Source of the DNA: Fidelibacterota bacterium
GTDB lineage: Bacteria > Pseudomonadota > Alphaproteobacteria > Rhodospirillales > Rhodospirillaceae
NCBI GenBank assembly: GCA_945903705.1
Contig: CAMDOZ010000001.1
Span: forward strand, 1-64,000
DNA length: 64,000 bases
Direction of reading: 5' to 3'
Positions 32,794 to 42,076 of this stretch are shown one piece after another. A program made the translations under genes and the position numbers. The notes under the pieces were generated by a model. The model was not told where the DNA came from. It saw only the letters and a list, made by a program, of their open reading frames with translations, and ran no database searches. The first letter of the stretch is position 1. The number at the start of each line of letters is the position of its first letter.

Positions 32794-35700
32794 CTACTCC
32801 GCCGGTGGCGGCGGCGCCGCCGGCGCGCTGGGCGGAGCGCCGAGCGCCGTCGTGCCGGCGATGACGGATTGCTGCGCTGTCTCTTCGGCCGCAGTGCGCG
32901 CTTCGGCGAGAGCGATCCAGTCGCCCGCGGCTGCCAGGGAAGCGCCCGTCAGTTTTTTCATTTCCGCGATGGCGCCGGGTAGGTTGTTCGCGTCTACGGC
33001 CCGCTCGGCCCGCACCAGCACCGCTTCGATATCATCGCCTGTATCGACGTCGGTGCGCCGGATGGTCACCACCGAGAACACCCGGTCCAGTACACGGCGC
33101 ACCCAGCCGGCTGTTTCGTTGGGCAAGTAACTTGCGCGAGTGGCCGCCGCTGCCGCGGCATCGAATCTTCGCTGCAGGTCAGCGAGCGTCGGAAGACCGG
33201 TGCTTGCGTACTTCGCAAAGATGGCGTCCGTTGCCGTGTTGCCCGTCAAAGCTTTCACCGTGTCCCACTCCTTTAGGAAGGGCCGGCCCATGACGACGGC
33301 CTCGCGCCATTGCGTGGCCGCGATGGTCAGGGCGACCGCGGCGGCCCGAACATCGGCCGCGCTCTGCGCACCGCGCTCGATGGCCGTGACGCGATCTGCG
33401 AGTGCAAGCACGCTGCTCGCGTCGACGCTCTTACCCTCGAGTGACTCCACGCGGCGATTGACCTCGGTAAGGCTCGCGGTGTTTCCCAGCGCGGCTTCGA
33501 GAGTGGCGACTCTCGCCATCAGGGCGGCGAGCGCCTGATTGGAGAGCGCGCTGTCCGCGCCTGCTGCGGGCTGCACGGTTTGCGGCGGCGCCGTAGGCAC
33601 GGGGGTCAGCACGGGCGCCGGAGCCGGAGCTGTGGGTGCTGCAACGGGAGGTGCCGGTTTGACTTGCGGCGCGGGCGCGCTTGCAACCGGCGTCGGCGCC
33701 TCGTTCGTCACCAGAGGCAGCCAGCGCTCCGATGTCATCATGAGAGCGGTGGCGATGGTGGCCAGCACAAAGAAAAGCGCGATGGTGCGACCTGGTCCGC
33801 GGCGGCGTGCCGGAGGCGCGGTCATCGTCTCGGGAACGGGTTCAGCGATTGGCTCAGGGTCGCGCGGCGGCGTTGACTCGGACGCGGATTCGCCCCGGCC
33901 CCAGTTCTTGAGACGGTCGCGGGCACGATCGTCCGCCGCGTCTTCCACCAGCATTCGCGCGGAACGTCCGCCGCCGCTGCGCGCCGCGGGCTTCGCATCG
34001 GCAAGGGACTCAGAGGGTTCAGAGAGTTCGTGAGGACGGTGCGCGGCGTTGTCGCGCTCCACGAGGTCATTCAGCTCGAGGAGTGCCAGCGGTATACGCG
34101 AGATCAGCGATTCGTCCCCCGCCTTAGGCGCAGGCGCGGCCGGCGGCTCCGGCGTTTCGTTGCTATCGCGGATCGGATCGGTCATTGGCCTATCATTCCA
34201 TGAGGACGGGGCGGAGGCTACCGCCGCCGACGTGGGAGGTGGGGGCTCGTCATGACTTACAACCATGGTCCAACGGGGATCGGCGGAGGATTCGCGCGCA
34301 GCGGCACTTGCTCCTCCGAACCATGACCCTAGACGCGAAGTCCAGCCGGGCGTGGGTGGCTGCTCCGCGCGGAGGCGGGCCTTCTCGGCTCTTGCGGCGG
34401 CCTTCTCTTCTTCGGCAAGGCGCTTACGTTCGGCCTTCGCCTTGGCAGCGCCCTCCTTTTCCTGCCGGCTCCGTTCCGCTTGCTCCTCTGCAAGACGCTC
34501 TTGCTCCGCGCGTTGCCGCGCCGCGTCTTCGCGCCGGGCCTGGTCCTCGCGCGCTTTTTGCGCCGCCGCTTCTTCGCGGGCGATCCGCTCGCGTTCGGCT
34601 TCCACAGCAGCTGCTTCCGCCTTGATGCGGTCGCGCTCCGCCTTCTCCTGAGCCTCGCGCTCTCTTTCTAAACGTACCGCTTCCGCACGGGTTTCATTTT
34701 CGATGCGCTCGGCCTTCGCCCGTTGTTCGCTCTCGATCCGCGCAGCTTCGGCGCGCTTTTCTCTTTCGAGACGTTGCGCTTCGGCCTCGATACGTTCAAC
34801 CTCCGCACGCTTTTCCTGTTCAATGCGACCCGCTTCGGCGCGCTCGCGGGCAATCCTGTCTCTCTCCGCCTGGAGGCGTTCGGATTCTTCCTGGGCGAGG
34901 CGCTCCTTCTCCAGGCGTTCCTTCTCGCGCTCCTGGAACAGGCGCTCCTTCTCGATGCGAACGCGCTCGGCTTCTTCACGGGCGACCCGCTCTCTCTCGA
35001 AGCGTTCTCTCTCGCGTTCCTTGAGCAGTCGTTCCTTCTCAGCGCGAACACGCTCCGCGTCTTCGCGGGCGATTCGCTCTTTCTCTTCCCGCTTCTTCTC
35101 CCACGCCTCGCGCTCGATTTTCTCCCGCGCGATCCGTTCCGCATCGAGCCGATCCCGCTCGGCTTTCTCGGCGGCCACGCGCACGCGTTCGGCTTCCATC
35201 CAGATCACTCGTTCGGCGGCCAAACGCTGACGTTCCGTTTCATCCCGCGCCGCTTTTTCCCGCGCGTGCTGTTCACGTTCGGCTTTCTCGAAGGCGGCGC
35301 GCTCGAGGGCGATGCGCTCTTTCTCGGCGCGGTCACGCGCATACTGTTCAGCGCGCAGGCGGTCCTGTTCCACCCGCTCCGCCAGCAGACGCTCTTCCTT
35401 CTCCTTGCGCAGGCGCTCATGCTCCGCGCGCTCCGCGGCGAGGCGTTCCTTCTCCAGTTTCTGGCGGGTCGCTTCTTCCGCTTTCGCGCGTTCCCGTTCT
35501 TCACGCTCCTGATTGGATCGTAACCGCTCGGCCTCCTCCTGCGCCGCACGCACCTCTCTTTCGACGCGCGCCGCCTCTGCGCGCTCGGCGGCAAGACGTT
35601 CCTTCTCCACTTTCGCGCGTGCGGCGTCCTCGGCCGCGACGCGTTCTCTTTCCGTGCGTTCTTTTTCACGCTGCTCGCGTTCAGCCTGCTCACGTGCTGC

Positions 35701-37062
35701 GCGCACCTCTTTTTCGACGCGCGCCGCTTCGGCGCGCTCGGCTGCAAGGCGCTCCTTCTCCGCTTTCGCGAGGGAGGCGTCCTCGGCCGCGACGCGTTCT
35801 CTTTCCGCGCGTTCTTTTTCACGCTGCTCGCGTTCAGCCTGCTCACGTGCTGCGCGCACCTCTTTTTCGACGCGCGCCGCTTCGGCGCGCTCGGCTGCAA
35901 GGCGCTCCTTCTCCGCTTTCGCGAGGGAAACCTCCTCGGCCTTGATGCGCTCTCGTTCCAGACGTTCTTTTTCGCGCTTTTCACGCTCCGCCTGCTCGCG
36001 GGCGGCGCGCTCGGCTTTGATCCGATCGCGCTCGGCGTTTTCCCGCGCCAGCTTTTCGGCGCGCTCGCGTTCGTCCTGTTCGCGTTTCTTGCGCGCCTCT
36101 TCCGCGCGAACGCGTTGCTCTTCCTCGCGGGCGATGCGTTCGAGCTCGGCTTGTTCCGCGGCGGCGCACGCCGCGGCCGCCCGTTCCGCTTCGATCCGCT
36201 CCCGTTCGTTGCGCTCGGCCTCCGCCTTCTCCCGCGCGAGGCGCTCGCGTTCCTCCTGCTCTTTGCGCCGTCGCTCCTCTTCGGCGCGGCGGCGATCCTC
36301 TTCTTCCTTCGCCTTGCGTTCGCGCTCTTTGCGTTCCTCTTCGACCTTGTCGATGAGATCGCCCTCAAGGGTCGCCCATACGCTGTCGGGATCGCTCGCT
36401 GCGGCAACGGTGATGCTGGCGCCTTTCAGCGCGCGCAAGGGTGCCGCGACGGCCGGCGTTGCGGTCACCGTCTTGAGTCCGGCGACGGGCGGCGCCGTTT
36501 CGTCCCGCTGGATCAGGGTTACGAAGGCGCGCGCTTCGTCGGGCGACATGAACAGCGCGACGTCGATCGCCTTGCCGGCCAGCTTTTCACGCAGTTCGCG
36601 CGGAATCTCGAGGACGCGTTTGATGCTGTAGAGGGGAAGCGCCCTCACGGCGAAGCCCATGTTCCCGAGCATCGCCGGCAGATTGACCGGTGCGGCGGTG
36701 CTGCAGGCGTAGATCAGCGCGCCGTTCGAAGGTTTCAGCGTGCGCTCCACAAGGCGCGCGAGGTCCTGGGACTCATCCTTCGCCGCCAGAACCTCCTTGA
36801 AGCCGACACGGCGCGCTTCGGCGGCCGTCAGATCGCTGTCCACGAAAATTGGAAAGGTACGCACACCCACATGCTCGGCCAGCGCTCGGACTCCTTCCGA
36901 ACTCGTGGCGAGAAAGGCTTGCGCGTTCGCGAGGTTGATCTGAGGCGCGGTTTCGCGCTCGACGGTGACCAAAGGAATCGTGATGGGTTCATGGCCGCGG
37001 GCCGAAAGCGCCCTCGCCGAGATCGCGGCTTCCGGTGCCGGCTGAGAGATCAGAACCCGCAT
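32794..37062 (-). CDS. HemD-like / charged helix / Mic60-like fusion protein
   Basis: A 1422-residue protein combining functions usually split in two. Residues 1-~238 follow uroporphyrinogen-III synthase (HemD): MRVLISQPAPEA, TSSEGVRALAE and DVALFMSPDEARAFV. Residues ~240-900 are almost only Glu, Arg, Lys and Ala in helix-compatible order with internal repeats. A Pro-rich linker and one membrane helix (GRTIALFFVLATIATALMM, ~1090-1112) lead to a periplasmic C-terminus with a heptad segment (VATLEAALGNTASL) and a Mic60/mitofilin-like helical end (WVRRVLDRVFSVVTIRR, then AERAVDANNLPGAIAEMKKL). Alphaproteobacterial mic60 normally sits as its own gene between hemD and hemY; here hemY follows by 3 bases. 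HemD activity is plausible but unproven. Confidence 0.85.
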   Translation of the reverse strand: MRVLISQPAPEAAISARALSARGHEPITIPLVTVERETAPQINLANAQAFLATSSEGVRALAEHVGVRTFPIFVDSDLTAAEARRVGFKEVLAAKDESQDLARLVERTLKPSNGALIYACSTAAPVNLPAMLGNMGFAVRALPLYSIKRVLEIPRELREKLAGKAIDVALFMSPDEARAFVTLIQRDETAPPVAGLKTVTATPAVAAPLRALKGASITVAAASDPDSVWATLEGDLIDKVEEERKERERKAKEEEDRRRAEEERRRKEQEERERLAREKAEAERNERERIEAERAAAACAAAEQAELERIAREEEQRVRAEEARKKREQDERERAEKLARENAERDRIKAERAAREQAEREKREKERLERERIKAEEVSLAKAEKERLAAERAEAARVEKEVRAAREQAEREQREKERAERERVAAEDASLAKAEKERLAAERAEAARVEKEVRAAREQAEREQREKERTERERVAAEDAARAKVEKERLAAERAEAARVEREVRAAQEEAERLRSNQEREERERAKAEEATRQKLEKERLAAERAEHERLRKEKEERLLAERVEQDRLRAEQYARDRAEKERIALERAAFEKAEREQHAREKAARDETERQRLAAERVIWMEAERVRVAAEKAERDRLDAERIAREKIEREAWEKKREEKERIAREDAERVRAEKERLLKERERERFERERVAREEAERVRIEKERLFQEREKERLEKERLAQEESERLQAERDRIARERAEAGRIEQEKRAEVERIEAEAQRLEREKRAEAARIESEQRAKAERIENETRAEAVRLEREREAQEKAERDRIKAEAAAVEAERERIAREEAAAQKAREDQARREDAARQRAEQERLAEEQAERSRQEKEGAAKAKAERKRLAEEEKAAARAEKARLRAEQPPTPGWTSRLGSWFGGASAAARESSADPRWTMVVSHDEPPPPTSAAVASAPSSWNDRPMTDPIRDSNETPEPPAAPAPKAGDESLISRIPLALLELNDLVERDNAAHRPHELSEPSESLADAKPAARSGGGRSARMLVEDAADDRARDRLKNWGRGESASESTPPRDPEPIAEPVPETMTAPPARRRGPGRTIALFFVLATIATALMMTSERWLPLVTNEAPTPVASAPAPQVKPAPPVAAPTAPAPAPVLTPVPTAPPQTVQPAAGADSALSNQALAALMARVATLEAALGNTASLTEVNRRVESLEGKSVDASSVLALADRVTAIERGAQSAADVRAAAVALTIAATQWREAVVMGRPFLKEWDTVKALTGNTATDAIFAKYASTGLPTLADLQRRFDAAAAAATRASYLPNETAGWVRRVLDRVFSVVTIRRTDVDTGDDIEAVLVRAERAVDANNLPGAIAEMKKLTGASLAAAGDWIALAEARTAAEETAQQSVIAGTTALGAPPSAPAAPPPPAE
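35435..36046 (-). repeat. 153-bp tandem repeat in the charged helix region
   Basis: Units start at 35435, 35588, 35741 and 35894, each 153 bases apart (51 codons), and so keep the reading frame. The units at 35588 and 35741 are nearly identical over most of their length; the outer two are diverged after about 35 bases. The encoded repeat includes AEKERLAAERAEAARVEKEV. This indicates recent in-frame duplication inside the helix. Confidence 0.85.
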
Positions 37063-37122
37063 GGCCGATTCCTGGCGTTCATACGGGAAAGGTTGTAGAG
37101 CCTACGTTATAGAGTGAAAAGC

Positions 37123-38178
37123 ATGATTGTCCTCGGGCTTGAAACCAGTTGCGACGAAACCGCCGCCGCCGTCGTGAACACGGACGGAAAGGTGCTCGCG
37201 CATGCGGTCTTGAGCCAGATCGAAGAGCACGCGGCCTTCGGCGGCATCGTACCCGAGGTGGCGGCCAGAGCTCATCTCGCTCATCTCGATCGCCTGATCG
37301 CCAAGGCCATGCAGGACGCCGGAATCGGCTTTGCCGGCCTCGCCGCGGTCGGCGCGACCGCCGGGCCCGGCCTCATCGGCGGCGTCCTTGTGGGTGTGAT
37401 GTCGGCCAAGGCCATCTCGGCCGTTCACAAGATTCCCTTCGTTGCCGTCAACCATCTCGAAGGCCACGCTTTGACCGCCCGCCTCACGAACAAAGTGGAG
37501 TTCCCGTTCCTGCTCCTCTTGGTCTCGGGCGGGCACTGTCAGTTGCTCGCCGTCGAAGGTGTGGGACGCTATCGCCGCCTCGGAACGACCGTGGACGATG
37601 CGGCCGGAGAAGCCTTCGACAAGGTCGCGAAGATGATCGGCCTCGGCTACCCGGGGGGACCGGCCATCGAGCGCGCCGCGCTCAAGGGTGATCCGGCGCG
37701 CTTTGCCTTCACGCGCCCCATGAAGGGAAAACCGGGTTGCGATTTTTCGTTCTCCGGACTCAAGACGAGCGTGCGCGTGGCCGCGGAAGCTTTGCCGCCG
37801 GGATCTCTCAGCGAAAAGGACGTGAACGATCTTGCCGCGTCGTTCCAGGCCGCGACCGTAGAGTCTATCGGCGACCGGGTGCGCCGCGCTCTCGAGACGT
37901 TTGCCGAGTCTTACGGCGGACGCACGCTGGTGGTCTCGGGCGGCGTTGCCGCCAACACCGCGCTTCGCGCCGAACTCCAATCGCGTGCGCGTGTGGCGGG
38001 TTTTGAATTCGTGGCGCCGCCTCTCGCACTCTGCACCGACAACGCGATCATGATCGCCTGGGCGGCGCTCGAGCGGCTGCAGCTCGGCCTCGTGGACAAT
38101 CTCGATTTCAAGGCGCGGCCGCGGTGGCCGTTGGATCCGACGGCGCCGCCCGCTAGAGGCGCCGGAGTGAAGGCCTAA
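37123..38178 (+). CDS. tsaD: tRNA N6-adenosine threonylcarbamoyltransferase TsaD
   Basis: TsaD transfers the threonylcarbamoyl group from its AMP ester to A37 of ANN-decoding tRNAs, with TsaB and TsaE. The 351-residue protein shows [16 protein letters not shown] at the start, the metal-binding [12 protein letters not shown] (two His), [32 protein letters not shown] and the late [13 protein letters not shown]. The ATG at 37123 is chosen over a GTG at 37114 because the conserved strand begins at once. Divergent from the HemD-Mic60 gene across 60 bases; its stop overlaps the convergent epimerase by 4 bases. Confidence 0.97.
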   Translation: MIVLGLETSCDETAAAVVNTDGKVLAHAVLSQIEEHAAFGGIVPEVAARAHLAHLDRLIAKAMQDAGIGFAGLAAVGATAGPGLIGGVLVGVMSAKAISAVHKIPFVAVNHLEGHALTARLTNKVEFPFLLLLVSGGHCQLLAVEGVGRYRRLGTTVDDAAGEAFDKVAKMIGLGYPGGPAIERAALKGDPARFAFTRPMKGKPGCDFSFSGLKTSVRVAAEALPPGSLSEKDVNDLAASFQAATVESIGDRVRRALETFAESYGGRTLVVSGGVAANTALRAELQSRARVAGFEFVAPPLALCTDNAIMIAWAALERLQLGLVDNLDFKARPRWPLDPTAPPARGAGVKA

Positions 38179-39185
38179 GCTTTATAGTAGTCGCGGAACC
38201 AGGCGACGGTCTTACTGAGGCCTTCGTCGAGAGAGACCTTCGGCTGATAGCCGACGGCCCGGCCCAACGCACTCACGTCGCACCAGGTTCCTTCCACGTC
38301 ACCGGGCTGCATGGGCATCATATTGAGCACGGCCTTCTTGCCGATGTGTTTTTCCAGCGTCGCGATGAAGTCCATGAGATCCACAGGCGCGCCGCGGCCG
38401 ATGTTGAACAAGCGGTACGGCGCAACGCCCGATCCGTCCGGTGTCGGCGCCATAGGGTCCCAGGCCCCGTCTGGGACCGGAACGTGATCCGTCACGCGCA
38501 CGACACCTTCGACGATATCGTCGATGAAGGTGAAGTCGCGCATCATCTTGCCGCTGTTGTAAACGTCGATCGGATCGCCCGCAAAAATACGCGTGGTAAA
38601 TTTGTGCGGCGCCATGTCCGGACGGCCCCACGGACCGTACACCGTGAAGAAACGAAGGCCCGTCGTCGGAATCTCGAACAGGTGGGCATAGGAATGCGCC
38701 ATCAGTTCGTTCGCCCGTTTGGTCGCGGCGTAAAGACTGACCGGATGCGAGGCGCTGTGGTGTTCGGCGAAGGGCATCGCCTTGTTGGCGCCGTAGACCG
38801 AACTGGTCGAGGCGTAGACGAGATGTTTGACCTTCAGGGCGCGCGCCGCTTCCAGAATATTAAGGAAGCCCGTGAGATTGGCTTGGGCATAGGCGTGCGG
38901 ATTTTCGAGGCCGTAGCGCACGCCGGCCTGCGCCGCGAGGTGCACGATATGTGTCGGTTTCACCTCGTCGCAGAGCGCAAGAACGGCGTCCTTGTCGGCG
39001 ATTTCCAACCGCCGGCCCGTGAACCCGGCCGTCTTCTCCAAAAGCGCCCAGCGCGCCTCCTTGAGACGCACATCATAATAAGGATTGAAATTGTCGATGC
39101 CGACGACCGGGCGTCCGGCCGCCAGAAAGCGCCGGGTCACGTGGAAGCCGATGAAGCCCGCGGCGCCCGTCAGAAGAATGGTCAT
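38175..39185 (-). CDS. UDP-glucuronate 4-epimerase-like NAD epimerase
   Basis: A 336-residue extended short-chain dehydrogenase. The NAD-binding motif is [11 protein letters not shown], the catalytic signature STSSVYG...(Y)xxxK appears as [16 protein letters not shown] and [18 protein letters not shown] (Y-A-A-T-K). [21 protein letters not shown] is the family substrate region of UDP-glucuronate/galacturonate epimerases. The product would feed capsule or LPS sugars. Start ATG at 39185; earlier codons are not family-like. It lies between tsaD and gpsA on the opposite strand, interrupting the common tsaD-gpsA pairing. Confidence 0.88.
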   Translation of the reverse strand: MTILLTGAAGFIGFHVTRRFLAAGRPVVGIDNFNPYYDVRLKEARWALLEKTAGFTGRRLEIADKDAVLALCDEVKPTHIVHLAAQAGVRYGLENPHAYAQANLTGFLNILEAARALKVKHLVYASTSSVYGANKAMPFAEHHSASHPVSLYAATKRANELMAHSYAHLFEIPTTGLRFFTVYGPWGRPDMAPHKFTTRIFAGDPIDVYNSGKMMRDFTFIDDIVEGVVRVTDHVPVPDGAWDPMAPTPDGSGVAPYRLFNIGRGAPVDLMDFIATLEKHIGKKAVLNMMPMQPGDVEGTWCDVSALGRAVGYQPKVSLDEGLSKTVAWFRDYYKA

Positions 39186-39306
39186 GAAGTCATCTAAACG
39201 CGAAAGGTCCGGCAAGCAACGCCCATCCGGGCACCATGTTCCGTCTTATGGACAGAGCCATTCCCCTCGTGCCAAGACTTTGGCCAAGCAATAGAATAAG
39301 GCCCGT

Positions 39307-40317
39307 ATGCAAAAGCTTGGAGTCATCGGCGCCGGCGCCTGGGGCACGGCCCTCGCAGTGGTGGGCCGCCACGCGGGACGGGACGTGCGTCTTTGGGCCC
39401 TCGAGCCCGAAGTCGTTTCCGAAATCAACCAAACGCATCGCAATACCCCGTTCCTACCCGGGATTGCTCTCGACCCCGGCATCGTGGCGACCGGCGATCT
39501 TGCCGTGGCTGCGGATGCGGACGTCGTTCTTCTGGTCAATCCGGCCCAGCATCTGCGCGCCACCTGTGAAAAGTTGAAAGGCCTTCTCAAGCGAGGCGTG
39601 CCCGTCGTCATCTGCGCCAAGGGCATCGAGCGCGGCACGTCGGCGCTCATGACCGACGTCGTCGCCGAGTGCTTGCCGGGCGTGCCGCTCATGATCCTCT
39701 CGGGCCCCACCTTCGCCAAGGAAGTGGCCGCAGGCCTTCCGACCGCCATTACGCTGGGCGCCACCGATCCAGACCTCGCGCGCAAAGTCGCCGCGGCCAT
39801 CGGCTCGCCGGCCTTCCGGCCTTACGTGTCCACGGACATCGTCGGCGCGGAAGTCGGCGGCGCGGTGAAAAACGTGCTCGCCATTGGCTGTGGCATCGTG
39901 GACGGAAAAGGATTGGGCGCCAACGGCCGGGCGGCCCTCCTCGCCCGCGGCCTTGCGGAAATCGTGCGCCTCGCGGTGGCGCGCGGCGGACGGCCCGAAA
40001 CCCTCATGGGGCTTTCGGGCCTCGGCGATCTCGTGCTCACGGCGACTTCCACCCAGTCCCGCAACTATTCTTTGGGGGTTGCGTTGGGCAAAGGTCAGAC
40101 GCTGGAGGAGGTTTTGGGGTCCCGCCGCTCGGTGACGGAGGGTGTCACCACCGCCGAGGCGGTCGTGACCCTGGCGGCCAAGCTCGGCGTCGATATGCCC
40201 ATCTGCGCCGCCATCGACCAGGTCCTCAATCACGGCGCCGCCATCGATGACATGCTGAAAAGCCTGCTCGATCGTCCGTTGCGCGATGAAGTGGATGCGG
40301 GCCCCAAAGGCCAATAA
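39307..40317 (+). CDS. gpsA: NAD(P)-dependent glycerol-3-phosphate dehydrogenase
   Basis: GpsA reduces dihydroxyacetone phosphate to sn-glycerol 3-phosphate, the backbone of phospholipids. The 336-residue protein has the N-terminal GAGAWGTALA nucleotide loop, NTPFLPGI, KGIERGTSALM, LSGPTFAKEVA and the catalytic-Lys segment AVKNVLAIGCGI, then MGLSGLGDLVLTATS and SRNYSLGVALGKG. Start ATG at 39307. Divergent from the epimerase gene; followed after ~40 bases by the manC-type gene, which may share the transcript. Confidence 0.97.
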   Translation: MQKLGVIGAGAWGTALAVVGRHAGRDVRLWALEPEVVSEINQTHRNTPFLPGIALDPGIVATGDLAVAADADVVLLVNPAQHLRATCEKLKGLLKRGVPVVICAKGIERGTSALMTDVVAECLPGVPLMILSGPTFAKEVAAGLPTAITLGATDPDLARKVAAAIGSPAFRPYVSTDIVGAEVGGAVKNVLAIGCGIVDGKGLGANGRAALLARGLAEIVRLAVARGGRPETLMGLSGLGDLVLTATSTQSRNYSLGVALGKGQTLEEVLGSRRSVTEGVTTAEAVVTLAAKLGVDMPICAAIDQVLNHGAAIDDMLKSLLDRPLRDEVDAGPKGQ

Positions 40318-40356
40318 ACTGACGCCAACAACCTCACCGAGATAGAGGGGCTATCC

Positions 40357-42075
40357 TTGAGCAGAACGGCGCGACTTTTTCCTGTGATTCTTTCGGGCGG
40401 CAGCGGCTCGCGGCTGTGGCCGCTCTCGCGCGAAGAGTTTCCCAAGCAGCTGCAGCCCCTCACCTCCGACAAGAGCCTCTTGCAGGAAACCGCGGCTCGC
40501 CTCGGCTCCGCCAAGGGCCTCGAGGTGCAGCCGCCAATCGTTGTGTGCAATGAAGCGCATCGGTTCATCGTTGCCGAGCAGCTGCGTGCTCTTGGCATCG
40601 AACCCAAAGCCGTCGTGATCGAGCCGCAAGGACGCAACACGGCGCCCGCGGCTTGCGTCGCCGCACTGCTCTTGGAAGGCGAGCCCGGCGATCTCATGCT
40701 GATCATGCCGTCGGATCATTCGGTCCGTGACCCCGAGGCATTCCGTGACGCCGTCGCCGCCGCGGCGGAGGTCGCTCAGAACGGCCACCTCGTAACCTTC
40801 GGTATTCGCCCCAACGCGCCCGCCACCGCCTACGGATATATCAAGCGCGGTGCGAAGCTGGGCAGCCGCGCCTTTGCGGTTGAGAAATTCGTCGAGAAGC
40901 CCGACGCCGCTACCGCCGCGCGATTCCTCCAAGAGGGCGGTTACGACTGGAACGGCGGCATCTTCCTCTGTCCTGTGGGGCTTTACCTGTCCGAGCTCGA
41001 GCGGAATGAACCAGAGATCGTTCCCGCCTGCCGGCGCGCGCTCAAGGACGGAAAGAACGATCTCTTCTTTTTCCGTCTCGACGCTGCCGAATTCGCGAAA
41101 GTCCCGAGCCAATCCATCGACTACGGCGTGATGGAGCGTACCGACAAAGCCGCCGTGGTTCCGGTCGATATGGGCTGGTCCGACGTAGGTTCCTGGAGCG
41201 CCTTGCATCAGGAGACCGAACATGACGCCGCGGGCAATACATTCCTCGGCGATGTGCTGGCCCTCGATACGGCGAATAGCTACGTGCGCACGGAAAGGCA
41301 GCTCACGGCGGTCATCGGCCTCAAAGATATCATCGTCGTCGTCACGCCCGATGCCGTGCTGGTGGCCGACAAGGGGCACGACCAGGCCGTGAAGAAAATC
41401 GTCGAGCAGTTGAAGGCCAAGGGCCGGACCGAGGCGACGGCGCAAAGTCGTACATACCGGCCGTGGGGTTGGTTCCAGAACATCGACGAAGGTCCCCGCT
41501 TCAAGGTGAAGCGCATCTGCGTGAAGTCGGGTGCGCAGCTTTCGTTGCAGAAGCACTGGCACCGCAGCGAGCATTGGGTGGTCGTGACCGGCACCGCCAT
41601 CGTCACCCGTGGCGAGGAAGAGTTTCAGCTGCGCGAGAATGAATCCACCTTCCTTCCGGCGGGCACCATTCACCGTCTTAGCAATCCGGGCCAGGTGGAA
41701 TTGCACATGATCGAAGTGCAGTCCGGCGAATATGTGGGCGAAGACGATATCGTGCGCATCGCCGACAACTATGGTCGCTCCGGGGAAGGCGATGCGCAGC
41801 CGCGCAAGATCGCCAAGCCCGCGAAGGTCAAAAATTCTGTCAAGGTGAAGACGGCCGTGAAGAAGTCGAGGCGGAAGCTGCGCCGCAAGGCTGACCCCTC
41901 CGCCGCCGCCCGCCGCCGCGTGCGTCGCCGCGTTGTGCGTCCGCCGGCGCCGCTGGCCGGCCGGCGCAAGGTTTCGCCCAAAATGCCGCCGGACAAGACG
42001 CCGCCCAAGAAACCATTGGGTCCACGGAAGGGGCCTTCGACGGCGCGTCGGACGAAAACTCGCAAACGCAAATGA
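40357..42075 (+). CDS. manC: Mannose-1-phosphate guanylyltransferase / mannose-6-phosphate isomerase with basic tail
   Basis: A bifunctional type II enzyme making GDP-mannose for polysaccharides. Residues ~5-330 are the guanylyltransferase: ILSGGSGSRLWPLSREEFPKQ (with the GGxGxRLxPLS loop), MPSDHSV, YGYIKRG and FVEKPDA. Residues ~365-475 are a cupin isomerase with FKVKRICVKSGAQLSLQKHWHR, HWVVVTGTAIV and ENESTFLPAGTIHRL, broken up here to show motif order. The last ~90 residues, from KIAKPAKVKNS on, are very rich in Lys, Arg and Pro (several RRK/RRR runs) and are not part of the family. TTG start at 40357, GAGGGG upstream. The gene abuts the Rieske gene. Confidence 0.92.
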   Translation: MSRTARLFPVILSGGSGSRLWPLSREEFPKQLQPLTSDKSLLQETAARLGSAKGLEVQPPIVVCNEAHRFIVAEQLRALGIEPKAVVIEPQGRNTAPAACVAALLLEGEPGDLMLIMPSDHSVRDPEAFRDAVAAAAEVAQNGHLVTFGIRPNAPATAYGYIKRGAKLGSRAFAVEKFVEKPDAATAARFLQEGGYDWNGGIFLCPVGLYLSELERNEPEIVPACRRALKDGKNDLFFFRLDAAEFAKVPSQSIDYGVMERTDKAAVVPVDMGWSDVGSWSALHQETEHDAAGNTFLGDVLALDTANSYVRTERQLTAVIGLKDIIVVVTPDAVLVADKGHDQAVKKIVEQLKAKGRTEATAQSRTYRPWGWFQNIDEGPRFKVKRICVKSGAQLSLQKHWHRSEHWVVVTGTAIVTRGEEEFQLRENESTFLPAGTIHRLSNPGQVELHMIEVQSGEYVGEDDIVRIADNYGRSGEGDAQPRKIAKPAKVKNSVKVKTAVKKSRRKLRRKADPSAAARRRVRRRVVRPPAPLAGRRKVSPKMPPDKTPPKKPLGPRKGPSTARRTKTRKRK

Positions 42076-42076
42076 G

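Noticed and set aside
35205-36631. Long overlapping frames in other phases and on the plus strand across the charged-helix region (Arg- and Ser-rich, up to 400 residues)
   Set aside because: They mirror the E/R/K/A codon repeats of the real gene in other frames, have extreme composition and no domain, and carry the same 153-bp repeat.
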